Shown here in pieces: positions 36,601 to 45,999 of a stretch of DNA of 64,000 nt; the first letter of the stretch is position 1; the number at the start of each line of letters is the position of its first letter. Location of the stretch: contig NZ_JAUFQJ010000008.1 of the NCBI RefSeq assembly GCF_030409685.1, forward strand, positions 124,001 through 188,000, given 5' to 3'. The notes under the pieces are model-generated. The model had not been told where the DNA came from. It was given only the letters and a program-made list of their open reading frames with translations, and did no database searches. This DNA is from Ferruginibacter paludis. GTDB taxonomy: Bacteria > Bacteroidota > Bacteroidia > Chitinophagales > Chitinophagaceae. A program made the position numbers and the translations under genes.

Positions 36601-38726
36601 AGAATAGCTGTAATCCGCTCAGCATCCAGTTTTCAGCAATTGGAAATGCTCCGGTAAATCCATCCTGGATATTTGGAGATGGCGGACTTGCGACTGGGGC
36701 TACACCAACTCATGTTTATGCCAATACGGGTAACTACCTTGTAAAATATACGGCGCAAACCGGTAGCTGTAATGACACTATCACGAAAAATATTTCTGTT
36801 AATATTCTACGGCAGGATATTATACTTACCAGGGATACTACCATTTGTTTTGGTACGACTAAACAATTGCTGACGGCACCTTCACTCAACTTTTGCTGGT
36901 CACCCACGACTTATTTAGACGATCCTTTATCTGCAAATCCCACCACAAATACACCGGTTGCTATCACCTATTTCTTAACTGCACAAATCCCCGGCGTTAA
37001 CACCATTGTCAACGGCGATTTTAGCGCCGGCAATACAGGATTTGCTTCGGCATATAATTTTGCCACACCCAACATCACGGAAGCTCAGTATTTCGTTGGC
37101 ACAAATCCCCAAAACTGGAACGGGGGTCTGAGCCCATGTGGTGATCATACAACAGGCAGCGGTAATATGATGTTAGTAAACGGCGCGCCGACAGCAGACG
37201 TACTGGTGTGGAGTGAAAGTGTTGCAGTCACACCCAATACAAACTATGCCTTTTCGACCTGGATACAAGCGCTGTATACACCCAATCCGGCGCAACTTAG
37301 TTTTTCGATTAATGGTGGGGATGTTGGCACATTAATTACAGCGAGTTTACCAACCTGTAGCTGGACCCAATTTTATACAACCTGGAACTCTGGCAACAAT
37401 ACTTCTGCAAAAATTGCAATAGTAAACAAAAACACTTTTGTACAGGGCAACGATTTTGCGCTGGATGATATTTCTTTCGCGCCGGTGCTGATAAAACGAG
37501 ACAGCGTAATTATCACAGTAGATAATCCTTCTGTAAAAGCAAATAATGACACCCTAGTTTGTGCAGGCAAGGCGGTGCAGTTGAGTGCAAACGGAAGCAT
37601 ATCGTATAACTGGTCTCCCACAACTGGTCTCTCAAATGCAACGGTTGCCAATCCGGTAGCAACACCAGCTGTAAACACCCAGTACATTGTAACGGGTACA
37701 GACAGTAAAGGCTGTACAGCTACGGATACCGTTAGCATTACAGCAAAGACGCTTCCTGTTGTTGCAGTTACTCCGGGTACAGCCATTTGTAAAAATACCC
37801 CGCTACAATTGCAAGCATCTGGTGGCAGTACTTACCAATGGCTGCCTGTAGCCGGACTTAGTAATGCCGCCATTGCCAACCCGGTTGCGTCGCCTGTAAC
37901 CACCACCACATATGTTGTTGTTGTAACCGGAGTCAATAGTTGCACTGCCACTGATTCGGTAAAAATTGCTGTAAACCCCGACCCAGTATTTACCATATCC
38001 GCAGCAGATACCACTTGCCTCAATGCATCTGCCCAGTTATTAGCAACTGGCGGTGACGTATACACATGGTCACCGGCAGCACTTGTAAATAACCCTAACA
38101 TTGCAAACCCCACCACCAATGCCAGCAGCAATACGACTTATACAGTAGTAATTAAAGAACTTACCTGTAATACCACTGCTACTTTAACTACTTCAGTAGC
38201 TGTATTGCCTGTGCCTGCCATCAAAGCAACAAAATTAAATGACATAGATTGTAGTATATCTGCTGCCCAGTTACAGGCAACCGGCAGCGGACCGTTTTCC
38301 TGGTCACCTGCTGCCAGCCTGGATAACAGTACTGCAGCCAATCCGCTGGCTTCGCCCAATGCCACCACGTTGTACACCGTATCCGCTGTAGATTTAACCA
38401 CCAACTGTGTTGCCACTGATACGATTACCGTAGTAGTAAATAAAATCGGGTCCACTTCTTTTTTCATTCCGTCAGCGTTTACACCAAATGGAGATGGATT
38501 AAACGATTGTTTTAAAGTCAGTCATTTTACCTTCATGAAATCTGTTGAAGTGTCCATTTTTAACCGCTATGGAAGCATGGTATTTCATACTACCACAGAT
38601 AATGATTGCTGGAATGGAACCTACCAAGGAAAAGCAGCTGACGCAGGCAATTACGTTTATTATATCAAAGCGGAGGATAACTGTAGCAAGTTTTACAAAA
38701 AAGGAAACTTAGTCCTGATCCGGTAG
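33648..38726 (+). CDS. Large secreted adhesin-like protein: two LamG domains, Gly-rich region, PKD domains, T9SS type B C-terminal signal
   Basis: The protein has 1692 residues and a Sec signal peptide (residues 1-20). Two tandem LamG/concanavalin-like domains (about 30-210 and 250-435) are close copies, each with HVALVYDGSTLKFYRDGFL or its near match. A domain with a glycine-rich stretch follows (about 620-860, GGGGGND, GGGGGSNAS). PKD domains come next (WHWDFGDGTTASSS and WIFGDGGLATGATPTH), then a jelly-roll-like segment (VNGDFSAGNTGF). Several repeats of the form SPTTGLSNATVANPVATP precede the C-terminal domain, FFIPSAFTPNGDGLNDCF ... YKKGNLVLIR. That is the gliding-motility-associated (TIGR04131-type) sorting signal, so it is exported by the type IX system and bound to or released from the surface. 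An adhesion or glycan-binding role is inferred. Confidence 0.93.
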   Translation: MRKFACLFFLLHIGWSVCKAQNCNNWLSTPSVSSSVNIGKLDIPGNQVTVEATINRTQPYVPGGGDNTEGDIVSKHNDFSDVNYLLRPNHAYITTTNGFFGTPDICDLTLNKTYHVALVYDGSTLKFYRDGFLMSQVAASGNLIQNNWDTRIGHYSQAFYTTQFIGYINEVRIWNVARTQAQLQSYMNTSLPAPTAQTGLLAYYQFNNLVNKQGNTTFNGTINGAATINTTNTSCAFVADSCARVTTACNNWLATPATPSYANMGQVNITGNKITVEATFNRTTSYSGGEIYAGDLVSKHNDPSDANYLLRPNTAEITTSNGYFRTPDICDIELNKTYHAAMVYDGSTLKFYRNGFLMSQVAATGTLYQNNWQTRIGWYEPQGFNTNFIGYINEVRIWNVAKTQAELKNYMNTTLPAPTTQPGLVAYYTFDNLLNKQGNTAFDGVLGGSASINATNPNCAFVADSCAKIISDSLIINTYTPVIAFNPCENKITVEDASTFNIGDTVLMIQMKGALIDTSNTAAFGNITNFKNAGNYEYNYVKSKSGNIIELTNVLLRQYDLPDGRVQLVRVPYYKSITFSSPLTCLPWDGKKGGVLVFNVKDTIKLNSDIDVSGKGFKGGREENFNTASTNCSQNDFYYMLGNVFGAAKGEGIAEVSTEKSAGKGKLANGGGGGNDHNAGGGGGSNASIGGRGGNQFNLCNDAIVVNAGVAGYGLTNYTTQNKIYLGGGGGSGHANDPGADPFTSGGGRGGALILISSGYLQSNSSKIKSNGNNGTACTGSNCNEGAGGGGAGGSILLNTNNFLDKITVEAKGGNGASTGPFPTFITGPGGGGSGGVIWFKQNVNPPGALLTLNGGINGVNTTAGNDAWGALPGSAGFTYNSLVLPVTSVPFKKNIDSVKIKSAKSSCNSFDFTGLAYVQNSAIKTWHWDFGDGTTASSSVVTHPYATVGAHTVSLVVTDNNGCTDSVKTTVTTTGSTIDFSYNQNSCNPLSIQFSAIGNAPVNPSWIFGDGGLATGATPTHVYANTGNYLVKYTAQTGSCNDTITKNISVNILRQDIILTRDTTICFGTTKQLLTAPSLNFCWSPTTYLDDPLSANPTTNTPVAITYFLTAQIPGVNTIVNGDFSAGNTGFASAYNFATPNITEAQYFVGTNPQNWNGGLSPCGDHTTGSGNMMLVNGAPTADVLVWSESVAVTPNTNYAFSTWIQALYTPNPAQLSFSINGGDVGTLITASLPTCSWTQFYTTWNSGNNTSAKIAIVNKNTFVQGNDFALDDISFAPVLIKRDSVIITVDNPSVKANNDTLVCAGKAVQLSANGSISYNWSPTTGLSNATVANPVATPAVNTQYIVTGTDSKGCTATDTVSITAKTLPVVAVTPGTAICKNTPLQLQASGGSTYQWLPVAGLSNAAIANPVASPVTTTTYVVVVTGVNSCTATDSVKIAVNPDPVFTISAADTTCLNASAQLLATGGDVYTWSPAALVNNPNIANPTTNASSNTTYTVVIKELTCNTTATLTTSVAVLPVPAIKATKLNDIDCSISAAQLQATGSGPFSWSPAASLDNSTAANPLASPNATTLYTVSAVDLTTNCVATDTITVVVNKIGSTSFFIPSAFTPNGDGLNDCFKVSHFTFMKSVEVSIFNRYGSMVFHTTTDNDCWNGTYQGKAADAGNYVYYIKAEDNCSKFYKKGNLVLIR
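33711..35048 (+). repeat. Intragenic tandem duplication of about 672 bases (LamG modules)
   Basis: Copy 1 runs from about 33711 to 34377 and copy 2 from about 34390 to 35048. Matching segments are nearly identical at DNA level, for example GGATATATTAATGAAGTCAG at 34143 and again at 34815, 672 bases apart. The high similarity of the 3' halves suggests a recent duplication or gene conversion. Confidence 0.85.
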
Positions 38727-38759
38727 ATGTTGAAAGATGTGCAAAGTGTAAAAACAAGA

Positions 38760-38790
38760 GCTGGTTAATTTTAAAAAGCAATTAACCAGC
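38760..38790. terminator. Hairpin between the convergent adhesin and prfC genes
   Basis: GCTGGTTAATT pairs perfectly with AATTAACCAGC around a 9-base loop in the convergent gap. Neither strand has a clean T-tract directly after it; minus has CTCTTGTTTTTA. It could act as a weak terminator for either gene. Confidence 0.5.
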
Positions 38791-38806
38791 AAAAAAACCT
38801 TCAAAT

Positions 38807-40393
38807 TCACTTATGTATCTCACTGGTAAAGTGAAATTCTATATCCGGATTATTTTGTCTTTCGGTATTTAAAAACCACTCACTTTGTGCCAGGTATACC
38901 AGGTGACCATCCTTATCCTCTGCAATGTTCGCCTGTTTAAATTTGATAAAATCCTGTAGCTTTTTCGGGTCCTTACTGGTGAGCCAGCAGGCCTTGTAAA
39001 AGGGCAGACTGTTCATTTGTACGGAAGCGCCGTACTCTTGCAACAAGCGGTATTGTATTACTTCAAATTGCAGTTCGCCCACGCAACCAATGATCTTTTT
39101 ATTACCGCCAAATTGTGTAAATAACTGCGCAACGCCCTCATCAGTCAGCTGCAAAAGTCCTTTCTCTAACTGTTTGGTTTTCATCGGATCTTTATTCACT
39201 ACCTCTTTAAAAATTTCCGGACTAAAAGATGGAATACCAGTGAAGTAGAACTTTTCCCCTTCAGTCAATGTATCCCCTATTTTAAAGTTACCAGTGTCAA
39301 ACAAACCTACCACATCACCTGGAAATGCTTCTTCAATAATATCTTTTTGACGGGCCAAAAAACTGTAGGGATTATTAAACCGCAGATCTCTTTCAAGCCT
39401 AACATGATTGTAATATTTACTGCGTTCAAACTTGCCGCTGCACACCCTTAAAAAGGCGATCCTGTCCCTGTGCTTGGGATCAAGGTTGGCGTGAATCTTA
39501 AAAATAAAACCACTGAATTTCTCTTCTTCAGGATCGATATCGCGGGTAGTTGTATGCCGCGGACGGGGCGTTGGTGCAATGCGGACAAAAGTGTCCAGCA
39601 TCTCTTTTACACCAAAATTATTTACAGCACTGCCAAAAAACACCGGGGCAGTTTTTCCGCTCAGGTAATCGGCCGTATTCAATTCGCCGTAAACACCATC
39701 AATCAGTTCCACATCTTCCCGTAAAGTGTTGGCGTCTTTTTCCCCGATCTTATCATCCAGAATTTTGTCGTTCAAGTCTTTTATCTCTACCACTTCTTCA
39801 CCAGTTGCTTTGGTGCCGGCTGCAAACAGTACCAGGCTTTTTTCATGCAGATCATAAACGCCTTTAAAGTCTTTACCACTATTGATCGGCACCGTCATTG
39901 GATGCAGCTGAATCTTCAGTTCATTTTCAATTTCCTCCATCAGGTCGAACCTGTTCTTACCATCCCGGTCCATTTTGTTAATGAATACAATTACGGGCGT
40001 GTTACGCATCGCAATTACTTCCATCAGGCGCCTTGTTTGCGCCTCTACCCCGTTCACACTGTCAATCACCAGCACTACGCTGTCCACTGCAGTTAAAGTT
40101 CTGTAAGTATCCTCCGCAAAGTCTTTATGGCCGGGCGTATCCAGCAGGTTTATCAGGTGACCATCATACTCAAAAGTCATCACACTGGTTGCCACACTGA
40201 TACCACGCTGGCGCTCAATTTCCATAAAATCACTGGTGGCGTGCTTCTTTATTTTGTTACTTTTAACCGCTCCCGCCGTTTGAATAGCGCCGCCAAACAA
40301 CAGAAATTTTTCTGTAAGCGTAGTTTTACCGGCATCCGGGTGAGATATAATTGCAAATGTTTTGCGCCTGTTTATTTCGTTGCTGTACTTCAT
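38807..40393 (-). CDS. prfC: Peptide chain release factor 3
   Basis: This 528-residue translational GTPase matches RF3 length (E. coli 529). The P-loop is ISHPDAGKTTLTEKFLLFGG, switch II is DTPGHKDF and NKMDRD is the guanine-specificity motif. ERQRGISVATSVMTFEY is the RF3-specific switch I region, and the C-terminal EEFxx-like part contains GCVGELQFEVIQYRL. It recycles RF1/RF2 from the ribosome after peptide release. It has its own promoter and stands alone. Confidence 0.97.
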   Translation of the reverse strand: MKYSNEINRRKTFAIISHPDAGKTTLTEKFLLFGGAIQTAGAVKSNKIKKHATSDFMEIERQRGISVATSVMTFEYDGHLINLLDTPGHKDFAEDTYRTLTAVDSVVLVIDSVNGVEAQTRRLMEVIAMRNTPVIVFINKMDRDGKNRFDLMEEIENELKIQLHPMTVPINSGKDFKGVYDLHEKSLVLFAAGTKATGEEVVEIKDLNDKILDDKIGEKDANTLREDVELIDGVYGELNTADYLSGKTAPVFFGSAVNNFGVKEMLDTFVRIAPTPRPRHTTTRDIDPEEEKFSGFIFKIHANLDPKHRDRIAFLRVCSGKFERSKYYNHVRLERDLRFNNPYSFLARQKDIIEEAFPGDVVGLFDTGNFKIGDTLTEGEKFYFTGIPSFSPEIFKEVVNKDPMKTKQLEKGLLQLTDEGVAQLFTQFGGNKKIIGCVGELQFEVIQYRLLQEYGASVQMNSLPFYKACWLTSKDPKKLQDFIKFKQANIAEDKDGHLVYLAQSEWFLNTERQNNPDIEFHFTSEIHK

Positions 40394-40436
40394 GCCCTAT
40401 CCCCGCAAGGGAATTTGTGTTTATAATTTTGAGGCG

Positions 40437-40468
40437 CAAAGGTACGGTTTGATAAATCTTTAAGCAAA
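40437..40468 (-). promoter_or_regulatory. Promoter of prfC
   Basis: On the minus strand TTTTG (TTG at 40465-40467) is followed after 20 bases by TACCTTTG (40437-40444), an excellent TTG-N20-TAnnTTTG match. The predicted start site is about 37 bases before the prfC ATG. Confidence 0.8.
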
Positions 40469-40628
40469 AGCAGTATAAAAAAAACAATGATACCGGCTGA
40501 AGTGCCCTGTAGCAGCATCGTTGCGTCGCAATCCGTTCAACAGCAATACAGGCATTGAGCTTTTATTAAAGCGTGGCCAAAGCCGGAGCCTTTACAACAA
40601 ATGAAGTCATACTATTAAAAAAAAATCA

Positions 40629-41756
40629 TCAGGCAGGAGTGGCATTCGTTTCATCTGCAATTTCTTGCTTCAGCGGAGGCGGTTGCTGTTCATCTTTTTC
40701 ATCTCCCAATAAAAATCCCCATGGGTGCAGACTTTCCACTCTGTCGAAAACAATTTTTGCGATGGCAATAACCGGTATGGATAAAAACATACCCGGAATA
40801 CCCCACATCATTTCGCCTATGATAACGCCTAACAAAGTAATAAGGCCATTTATTTTTACTTTGCTGCCCACAATCATCGGCAGCAATACATTGCTGTCAA
40901 TTAAATGCATAATTACCACGGCAACCAACACCAGTAAAATCTTGGTAGTACCGGCAGCCGTGGCAAAAGTTACCAGTATGCTAAACAGCAAAGCGGTAAA
41001 GATACCGATGTAAGGAATGATATTAAAAAGCCCGGTAATGATACCCAGCAGCATCGCATACTTAATACCCAGCAACCAAAAAACAATACAAAGTACAGTT
41101 GCAACAATGGCCATTTCCAGCAATAATCCAACAATATATTTACGGATGATATACTGCACCTGGGCTATAATATCATACACCACCATGGCATTTTCTTCGT
41201 TGCAAACAACCACCAAAAAACGTACGATATGCCTGCGGTAAAAAAGCATAAAAAAAGTATTGATCATGGTAAAAACCAAAAACAGCAACATAGAAGAAAC
41301 AGACAATACCGTAGCACCAATTACCGATGTACTTTCGGTGAGCAAGTCAGAAGTTGCTGAATTTACATAGGCCATTTGCTTAGCCATGTTCACATGAAAT
41401 GTGGAGCTGATCCAGTGCTGAAAATCCTTAAGTGATGCAGCCAGTTGTAGTTTAAACAGGGGCCAGTCACTACCCAGGTCAGCAATCTGCGCTCCCACCA
41501 TGTAAAAAATCAAACCAACAAAAACAATCATTAATAACACGGAAACACCAGCTGCCGCACTCCGGTGAAATTTAAAACGCCGCTCTAAAAAACTGGCGAT
41601 GGGCAACAACACAATGGCTATCAGCATGGCAAATATCAAGGGACTTAATACTTCTTTACCCAGTATACACAAATATCCCCCGGCAATAAGGATAATTAAA
41701 ATCATGGCCAATTTTGTATAGAAAGGACCTGCCTGCGTGGTAAGCGTCTTCATCAT
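40629..41756 (-). CDS. AI-2E family transporter
   Basis: This 375-residue membrane protein has about seven to eight transmembrane helices. It has the family pattern IFAMLIAIVLLPIASFLERR, GLLLEMAIVATVLCIVFWLLG, IKYAMLLGIITGLFNIIPYIG and LIDSNVLLPMIVGSKVKINGL. Family members export small molecules or act as ion antiporters; the AI-2 label is historical and no substrate can be assigned. It starts MM, so either of two adjacent ATGs may be used. The convergent neighbour side toward prfC has a 235-base gap with no gene. Confidence 0.92.
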   Translation of the reverse strand: MMKTLTTQAGPFYTKLAMILIILIAGGYLCILGKEVLSPLIFAMLIAIVLLPIASFLERRFKFHRSAAAGVSVLLMIVFVGLIFYMVGAQIADLGSDWPLFKLQLAASLKDFQHWISSTFHVNMAKQMAYVNSATSDLLTESTSVIGATVLSVSSMLLFLVFTMINTFFMLFYRRHIVRFLVVVCNEENAMVVYDIIAQVQYIIRKYIVGLLLEMAIVATVLCIVFWLLGIKYAMLLGIITGLFNIIPYIGIFTALLFSILVTFATAAGTTKILLVLVAVVIMHLIDSNVLLPMIVGSKVKINGLITLLGVIIGEMMWGIPGMFLSIPVIAIAKIVFDRVESLHPWGFLLGDEKDEQQPPPLKQEIADETNATPA

Positions 41757-41854
41757 AAAGTCAGTTTCGTTTTATTAACATTTTTTTATCTATAATATCG
41801 TGCCGTAATTAATAACTGGTTTGGTGATGGCCAGTTACTTTTTAATACAGTGTG

Positions 41855-43501
41855 TTACTTTTCATTTTTATCAATTAAACCATTCAATCGCATTTCTTCC
41901 ACATCCAGTTCACGCTCGGCATGTTTAATCGCATCGTCGCTAAAGCTGCCTTCTTTATGAAACTTTATCAGCAGTTCTCTTTGAAATTTGGTGATCTCCA
42001 GCTGTGCCAGCAATAATTGCCCCATTGGTGTTGCCAGCTTATTTTGTACCGGCCTTTTAAGCTGGTCAATGTGCGAAATTTCTTTACTCAGTTTGTCAAT
42101 AAGTACGTCGTATCTTTTCTTTAACTGATTTGTCATTTTAGGTTCCAGCGGAACCGGAAAATCTTTTTCAATAAAATCCACCACCTGGTGCGCCATATGT
42201 AATTCCAGTTCTTTATCTTCTTTATGAAAAGTCATCTTTTTTTCCACGCCCAGTATCTTTATCAGCAATGGTAAAGTTAATCCCTGTACAACCAGCGTAA
42301 TAAAAATTACAACGAACGCTAAAAATAAAATCACGTTCCGATAGGGAAAGGCTTGGCCGTTATTTAGCGTTAAAGGCAATGCCAGTGCGGTCGCCAGCGA
42401 TACTACGCCCCGCGTGCCTGTCCAGGCAACAATCAGTACATTCTTCCACGGTATTTCACCAGGCGTTTCAGCAGGCGCAGCATTTTCTATATTTTTTTTC
42501 TTCTTAAACGAAAAGAGCTTTTGGTTGTAAACGCCTGCAAAAACCCAAACAATGCGGACAACAATTGTTGCGAGACTGATGAGTAAGCCATACCCCAGCA
42601 ATTGCATAAAAGCATATCCTTTGATGTTATTGATTATAAGCGGTAACTGCAGGCCTATCAAAATAAACACAATGCCATTCAGCAAAAAAATCACGGTGTC
42701 CCACACTGCCCTTGTACGCATTCTTGTCTGGTAACTGAATATTTCCGGAGCCCGCCAGGTGACCATCAGACCAGCACATACCACTGATAAAACACCAGAA
42801 ATGTGCAGCCGCTCTGCAAGTAAATAGGCTATGTAGGGGGCAAGTAAAGTAAGGCTGGTTTCTACTACAGGGTTATGAGCAATTTTTTTATGAGCAAGGA
42901 TAAACAGGTAACCAATTGCGATGCCGGCAACCACACCACCGCCTGCAACCCATAAAAATTCAAGGCTTGCTTTCCAAAATACAAATACGCCGGTTGTAAC
43001 CGCTGCAACCGCATACCGGTAGGCAATCAGGGCCGACGCATCATTCAGCAGGCTCTCCCCTTCCAGTATCGTGATTACTCTTTTATTCAACCCAAGTCCC
43101 TTAATAATACCTGTGGCAGCAACTGCATCCGGCGGAGAAACAATGGCCCCCAACACAAATGCCAACGGCCAGCCGAAACCAGGCACGAGCCAGTGTGTTA
43201 CAACAGCAACTGTAATGGTGGTAAAAAATACCAGTGTTATTGCCAGGGTCGATATGGGCCTGATGGCTGTCTTAAATTCATGCCAGGATGTTTTAAATGC
43301 AGCATCATACAACAAAGGTGGAAGAAAGATTAGGAACACAATTTCAGGGTTCATCGCCAGATCCGGCAAGGCCGGAACAAAGCCTATCACCAAACCTACA
43401 CCTACCAGCAATATCGGGTAAGGCAATTTTATTTTATCGGCAATGGCTGATAAACCGATCAGGATTGCCATTATAAAAATTACAATTTGAAAACTTTCCA
43501 T
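41855..43501 (-). CDS. CPA1 family Na+/H+ antiporter
   Basis: The protein has 548 residues, about 12 transmembrane helices and a cytoplasmic C-terminal tail (about 430-548). The ion-binding region GAIVSPPDAVAATGIIKGLG and the following EGESLLNDASALIAYRYAVA are the CPA1 hallmarks, with Asp residues of the SPPDA and NDAS motifs. It should exchange Na+ or K+ for H+ and help pH and salt balance. It is 98 bases upstream of the AI-2E gene on the same strand and may be cotranscribed. Confidence 0.94.
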   Translation of the reverse strand: MESFQIVIFIMAILIGLSAIADKIKLPYPILLVGVGLVIGFVPALPDLAMNPEIVFLIFLPPLLYDAAFKTSWHEFKTAIRPISTLAITLVFFTTITVAVVTHWLVPGFGWPLAFVLGAIVSPPDAVAATGIIKGLGLNKRVITILEGESLLNDASALIAYRYAVAAVTTGVFVFWKASLEFLWVAGGGVVAGIAIGYLFILAHKKIAHNPVVETSLTLLAPYIAYLLAERLHISGVLSVVCAGLMVTWRAPEIFSYQTRMRTRAVWDTVIFLLNGIVFILIGLQLPLIINNIKGYAFMQLLGYGLLISLATIVVRIVWVFAGVYNQKLFSFKKKKNIENAAPAETPGEIPWKNVLIVAWTGTRGVVSLATALALPLTLNNGQAFPYRNVILFLAFVVIFITLVVQGLTLPLLIKILGVEKKMTFHKEDKELELHMAHQVVDFIEKDFPVPLEPKMTNQLKKRYDVLIDKLSKEISHIDQLKRPVQNKLATPMGQLLLAQLEITKFQRELLIKFHKEGSFSDDAIKHAERELDVEEMRLNGLIDKNEK

Positions 43502-43676
43502 TGTTATAAAAATAGTGAAAGCAATCTGTATACAACATCAAATAGTTATTGTTGAAAACAAAAAACTGCATTTATTATGAGACAATTTCTTCCTGTTTTA
43601 ATCCTACTCTATACATAAAAATAAAGCCAGCTTTCGCCATTTATCAATTTTTGATATGGAATACAATTCCAAGCTG

Positions 43677-43684
43677 TACATTTG
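43677..43684 (+). promoter_or_regulatory. -7 box TACATTTG next to the ABC permease start codon
   Basis: TACATTTG matches TAnnTTTG and ends only 4 bases before the ATG at 43689. TTG at 43651-43653 could serve as a -33 element, with a 23-base spacer. Transcription would start near the ATG, giving a leaderless message. Confidence 0.5.
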
Positions 43685-43688
43685 AAGT

Positions 43689-44933
43689 ATGCAAAAAACA
43701 CTTCAAATTCTTGGCAATTCTTTGCGGCTCACTTTGCAGGAGTTAAGGGTAAATAAATTGCGGACAGGCCTTAGTCTTACAGGTGTGGCCTTTGGAATTT
43801 TTTGCATCATTGGTGTATTAGCTACTGTAAACAGCCTGGAGCACAATATCCAGAACGAAGTTAGCAGCCTCGGTAGCAATACCATTTATATAGATAAGTG
43901 GGAATATAGTGGTGGCCCCGATCGCCCCTACTGGAAATACCGTGCAAGACCAACCATGAAGTACCAGGAAGTGGCGCTATTAAAGCAACGCTCCGAATTG
44001 GTGGAAAACATCAGTTTTCTGATGCGTTCGGGCGGCAGTATTTCTTATAATGATGATGTAATCGATAACGCTTCCATATATGGTATAACCGTTGATCAGA
44101 TGGGAGTACAACCGATATCTTTCGCTTTCGGCCGTTTTATTTCAGATGCAGAATTTAACAGTGGCAGCGCAGTTGGATTAATTGGATTTGACAACGCCGA
44201 AAAATTATATGGCAATGCAGAACGGGCACTGGGCAAAGCCTTTGAAACAAAAGGTAAAAAAGTAACCATTGTTGGTGTAATAAAAAAGGAAGGTAAAAAT
44301 TTTATTGGCTGGGATTACGATAACTGTGTAATGCTGCCTTACAAATTTGCCCGCCAGATTATTGCAGAAGATTTTAGCAACCCGGTATTAATTGCCAAAG
44401 GAAAACCCAATGTTACACCTACACAACTAAGTGTGGAGTTGCAAGGCGCCATGCGGCAAATCAGGAGACTGAGTCCGACACAGGAAGATAATTTTTCACT
44501 AAACAGTGTAGAGGCATTCAGTAAAGCCATCAGTGGTTTGTTTGGCACGGTGGATATTGTAGGTGGATTGATTGGAGTGATCAGCCTTATCGTAGGCATG
44601 TTTGGCATCGCTAATATTATGTTTGTAACCGTAAAAGAAAGAACCAGTATGATCGGCCTTAAAAAAGCTATAGGAGCAAAACGCTCAAGCATACTGTTTG
44701 AATTTTTGCTCGAAGCCGCCATGCTCTGCCTGATGGGTGGTGCCATCGGTTTATTACTCGTTTATATTCTTACGATGGTATTTACCAAAATGTTTGATTT
44801 TCCTGTCTTCGTTTCCATCCCACTTTTAATAGGCACCGTAGTAATCTGTTTGGTAGTGGGTGTACTGGCCGGCATTTTCCCTGCTTCAAGAGCTGCTAAA
44901 ATGGACGCAGTAGAAGCTATCAGAAGTAAGTAG
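43689..44933 (+). CDS. MacB/FtsX-type ABC transporter permease
   Basis: This 414-residue permease has the MacB_PCD layout. TM1 lies at about 22-42 (LRTGLSLTGVAFGIFCIIGV), followed by a large periplasmic domain and three C-terminal helices of the FtsX domain (VDIVGGLIGVISLIVGMFGI, FEFLLEAAMLCLMGGAIGLL, LIGTVVICLVVGVLAGIFPA). It ends with the usual PASRAAKMDAVEAIRSK. Such permeases work with an ATPase in lipoprotein, peptide or lipid export; no ATPase gene is adjacent, so the partner is elsewhere. Confidence 0.93.
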   Translation: MQKTLQILGNSLRLTLQELRVNKLRTGLSLTGVAFGIFCIIGVLATVNSLEHNIQNEVSSLGSNTIYIDKWEYSGGPDRPYWKYRARPTMKYQEVALLKQRSELVENISFLMRSGGSISYNDDVIDNASIYGITVDQMGVQPISFAFGRFISDAEFNSGSAVGLIGFDNAEKLYGNAERALGKAFETKGKKVTIVGVIKKEGKNFIGWDYDNCVMLPYKFARQIIAEDFSNPVLIAKGKPNVTPTQLSVELQGAMRQIRRLSPTQEDNFSLNSVEAFSKAISGLFGTVDIVGGLIGVISLIVGMFGIANIMFVTVKERTSMIGLKKAIGAKRSSILFEFLLEAAMLCLMGGAIGLLLVYILTMVFTKMFDFPVFVSIPLLIGTVVICLVVGVLAGIFPASRAAKMDAVEAIRSK

Positions 44934-45040
44934 TCTTTTTCAATTAATTAAATTCGCGTGGAGCCTTTGCCGTATGTGTCAACAATTGGAGATAAGTTTT
45001 TGTACACTGTAACTACCATTGCGACGATCAAGTCACAATT

Positions 45041-45922
45041 TTATTTTCTTTTCTGAACAAGATATAAACCGGCAACAACGAGCAATACACCACTCAGGGT
45101 GTACCAGCTCAACGGCTCTTTCATCAATAAAGCTGCCAATGCAAAGCCCGCTACAGGGCAAAGAAAAAGCCAGAAGGACGCCTTCACCGGGTTATCTCTT
45201 AAAAGGAAAAGCCATAACTGCACTGCAGCAATGGAAACGGGAATTGCAAGCCATACAATACAGCCCATCAAAGCAGGCGTAAAATTGTTTTTTGTACCAT
45301 CATAAAAGTAAATTGCAAACGGCAGCAGAAAGATGCCACCTAAAATGGTCTGCCAGCCATTGATGGTCAGCGTATGCAAATTTTGCCACTTATTTTTTGA
45401 AAAATAAATTGCTCCTGCAGAATAAGACAGCATACTTATGATCAGCAATAACAGGCCTGCAGGAGTGGCGTAACTACGCAGTAAAAGCGGGTAAGCCGCA
45501 ATGATAACACCCGTAAAACATAGTAACAGGCTAATTAAAATGACAGGCTTTAGTTTTTGTCTGAACCACAGGGCGCTTATTAAACTGATAAAAACCGGGT
45601 TGGTGGCAGTTGCCAGCGACCCAAGCCCGGCCGAAACATGCTGCATGGCCAGTACATATAAACCCAGGTAAATGGTGATGTTCATAAAGCCATACACAGC
45701 CAACTGTTTCCATTGATTTTGCTGAGGTAATTGTTGTTGTAAAACAACATGCGCAAACAACAACATGATTACACCACCTGCGAAAAACCGAATCACTGCA
45801 ATCGTAAAAGGCTGTGCAAACTGCAATGCTATTTTGGTGGTTACCGAAGCAGAAGGCCATAAAATTGCAAAGAAAATTCCTGCAATAATTAGCTGAATAT
45901 TTTTATTGCCGGCCGGTTTCAA
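45041..45922 (-). CDS. EamA/DMT superfamily transporter
   Basis: This 293-residue protein has ten predicted transmembrane helices in two EamA repeats; the N-terminal one begins IIAGIFFAILWPSASVTTKIAL and includes FAQPFTIAVIRFFAGGVIML. It is a drug/metabolite or amino-acid exporter of unknown substrate. The start is TTG at 45922; an in-frame TGA lies upstream and there is no nearby ATG. It is convergent with the ABC permease and lies 77 bases downstream of the PLP enzyme gene on the same strand. Confidence 0.92.
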   Translation of the reverse strand: MKPAGNKNIQLIIAGIFFAILWPSASVTTKIALQFAQPFTIAVIRFFAGGVIMLLFAHVVLQQQLPQQNQWKQLAVYGFMNITIYLGLYVLAMQHVSAGLGSLATATNPVFISLISALWFRQKLKPVILISLLLCFTGVIIAAYPLLLRSYATPAGLLLLIISMLSYSAGAIYFSKNKWQNLHTLTINGWQTILGGIFLLPFAIYFYDGTKNNFTPALMGCIVWLAIPVSIAAVQLWLFLLRDNPVKASFWLFLCPVAGFALAALLMKEPLSWYTLSGVLLVVAGLYLVQKRK

Positions 45923-45999
45923 AATTGAGTTTAAAATATTTCATGCTGCAGCCTTAAAGTTTATCCATTACGTTGTTTAAATAGAAAATTATGCGAGGC

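Noticed and set aside
40521..40531. Short palindrome TTGCGTCGCAA downstream of the AI-2E gene
   Set aside because: Eleven bases only, with no flanking repeat or promoter; not enough to call an operator.
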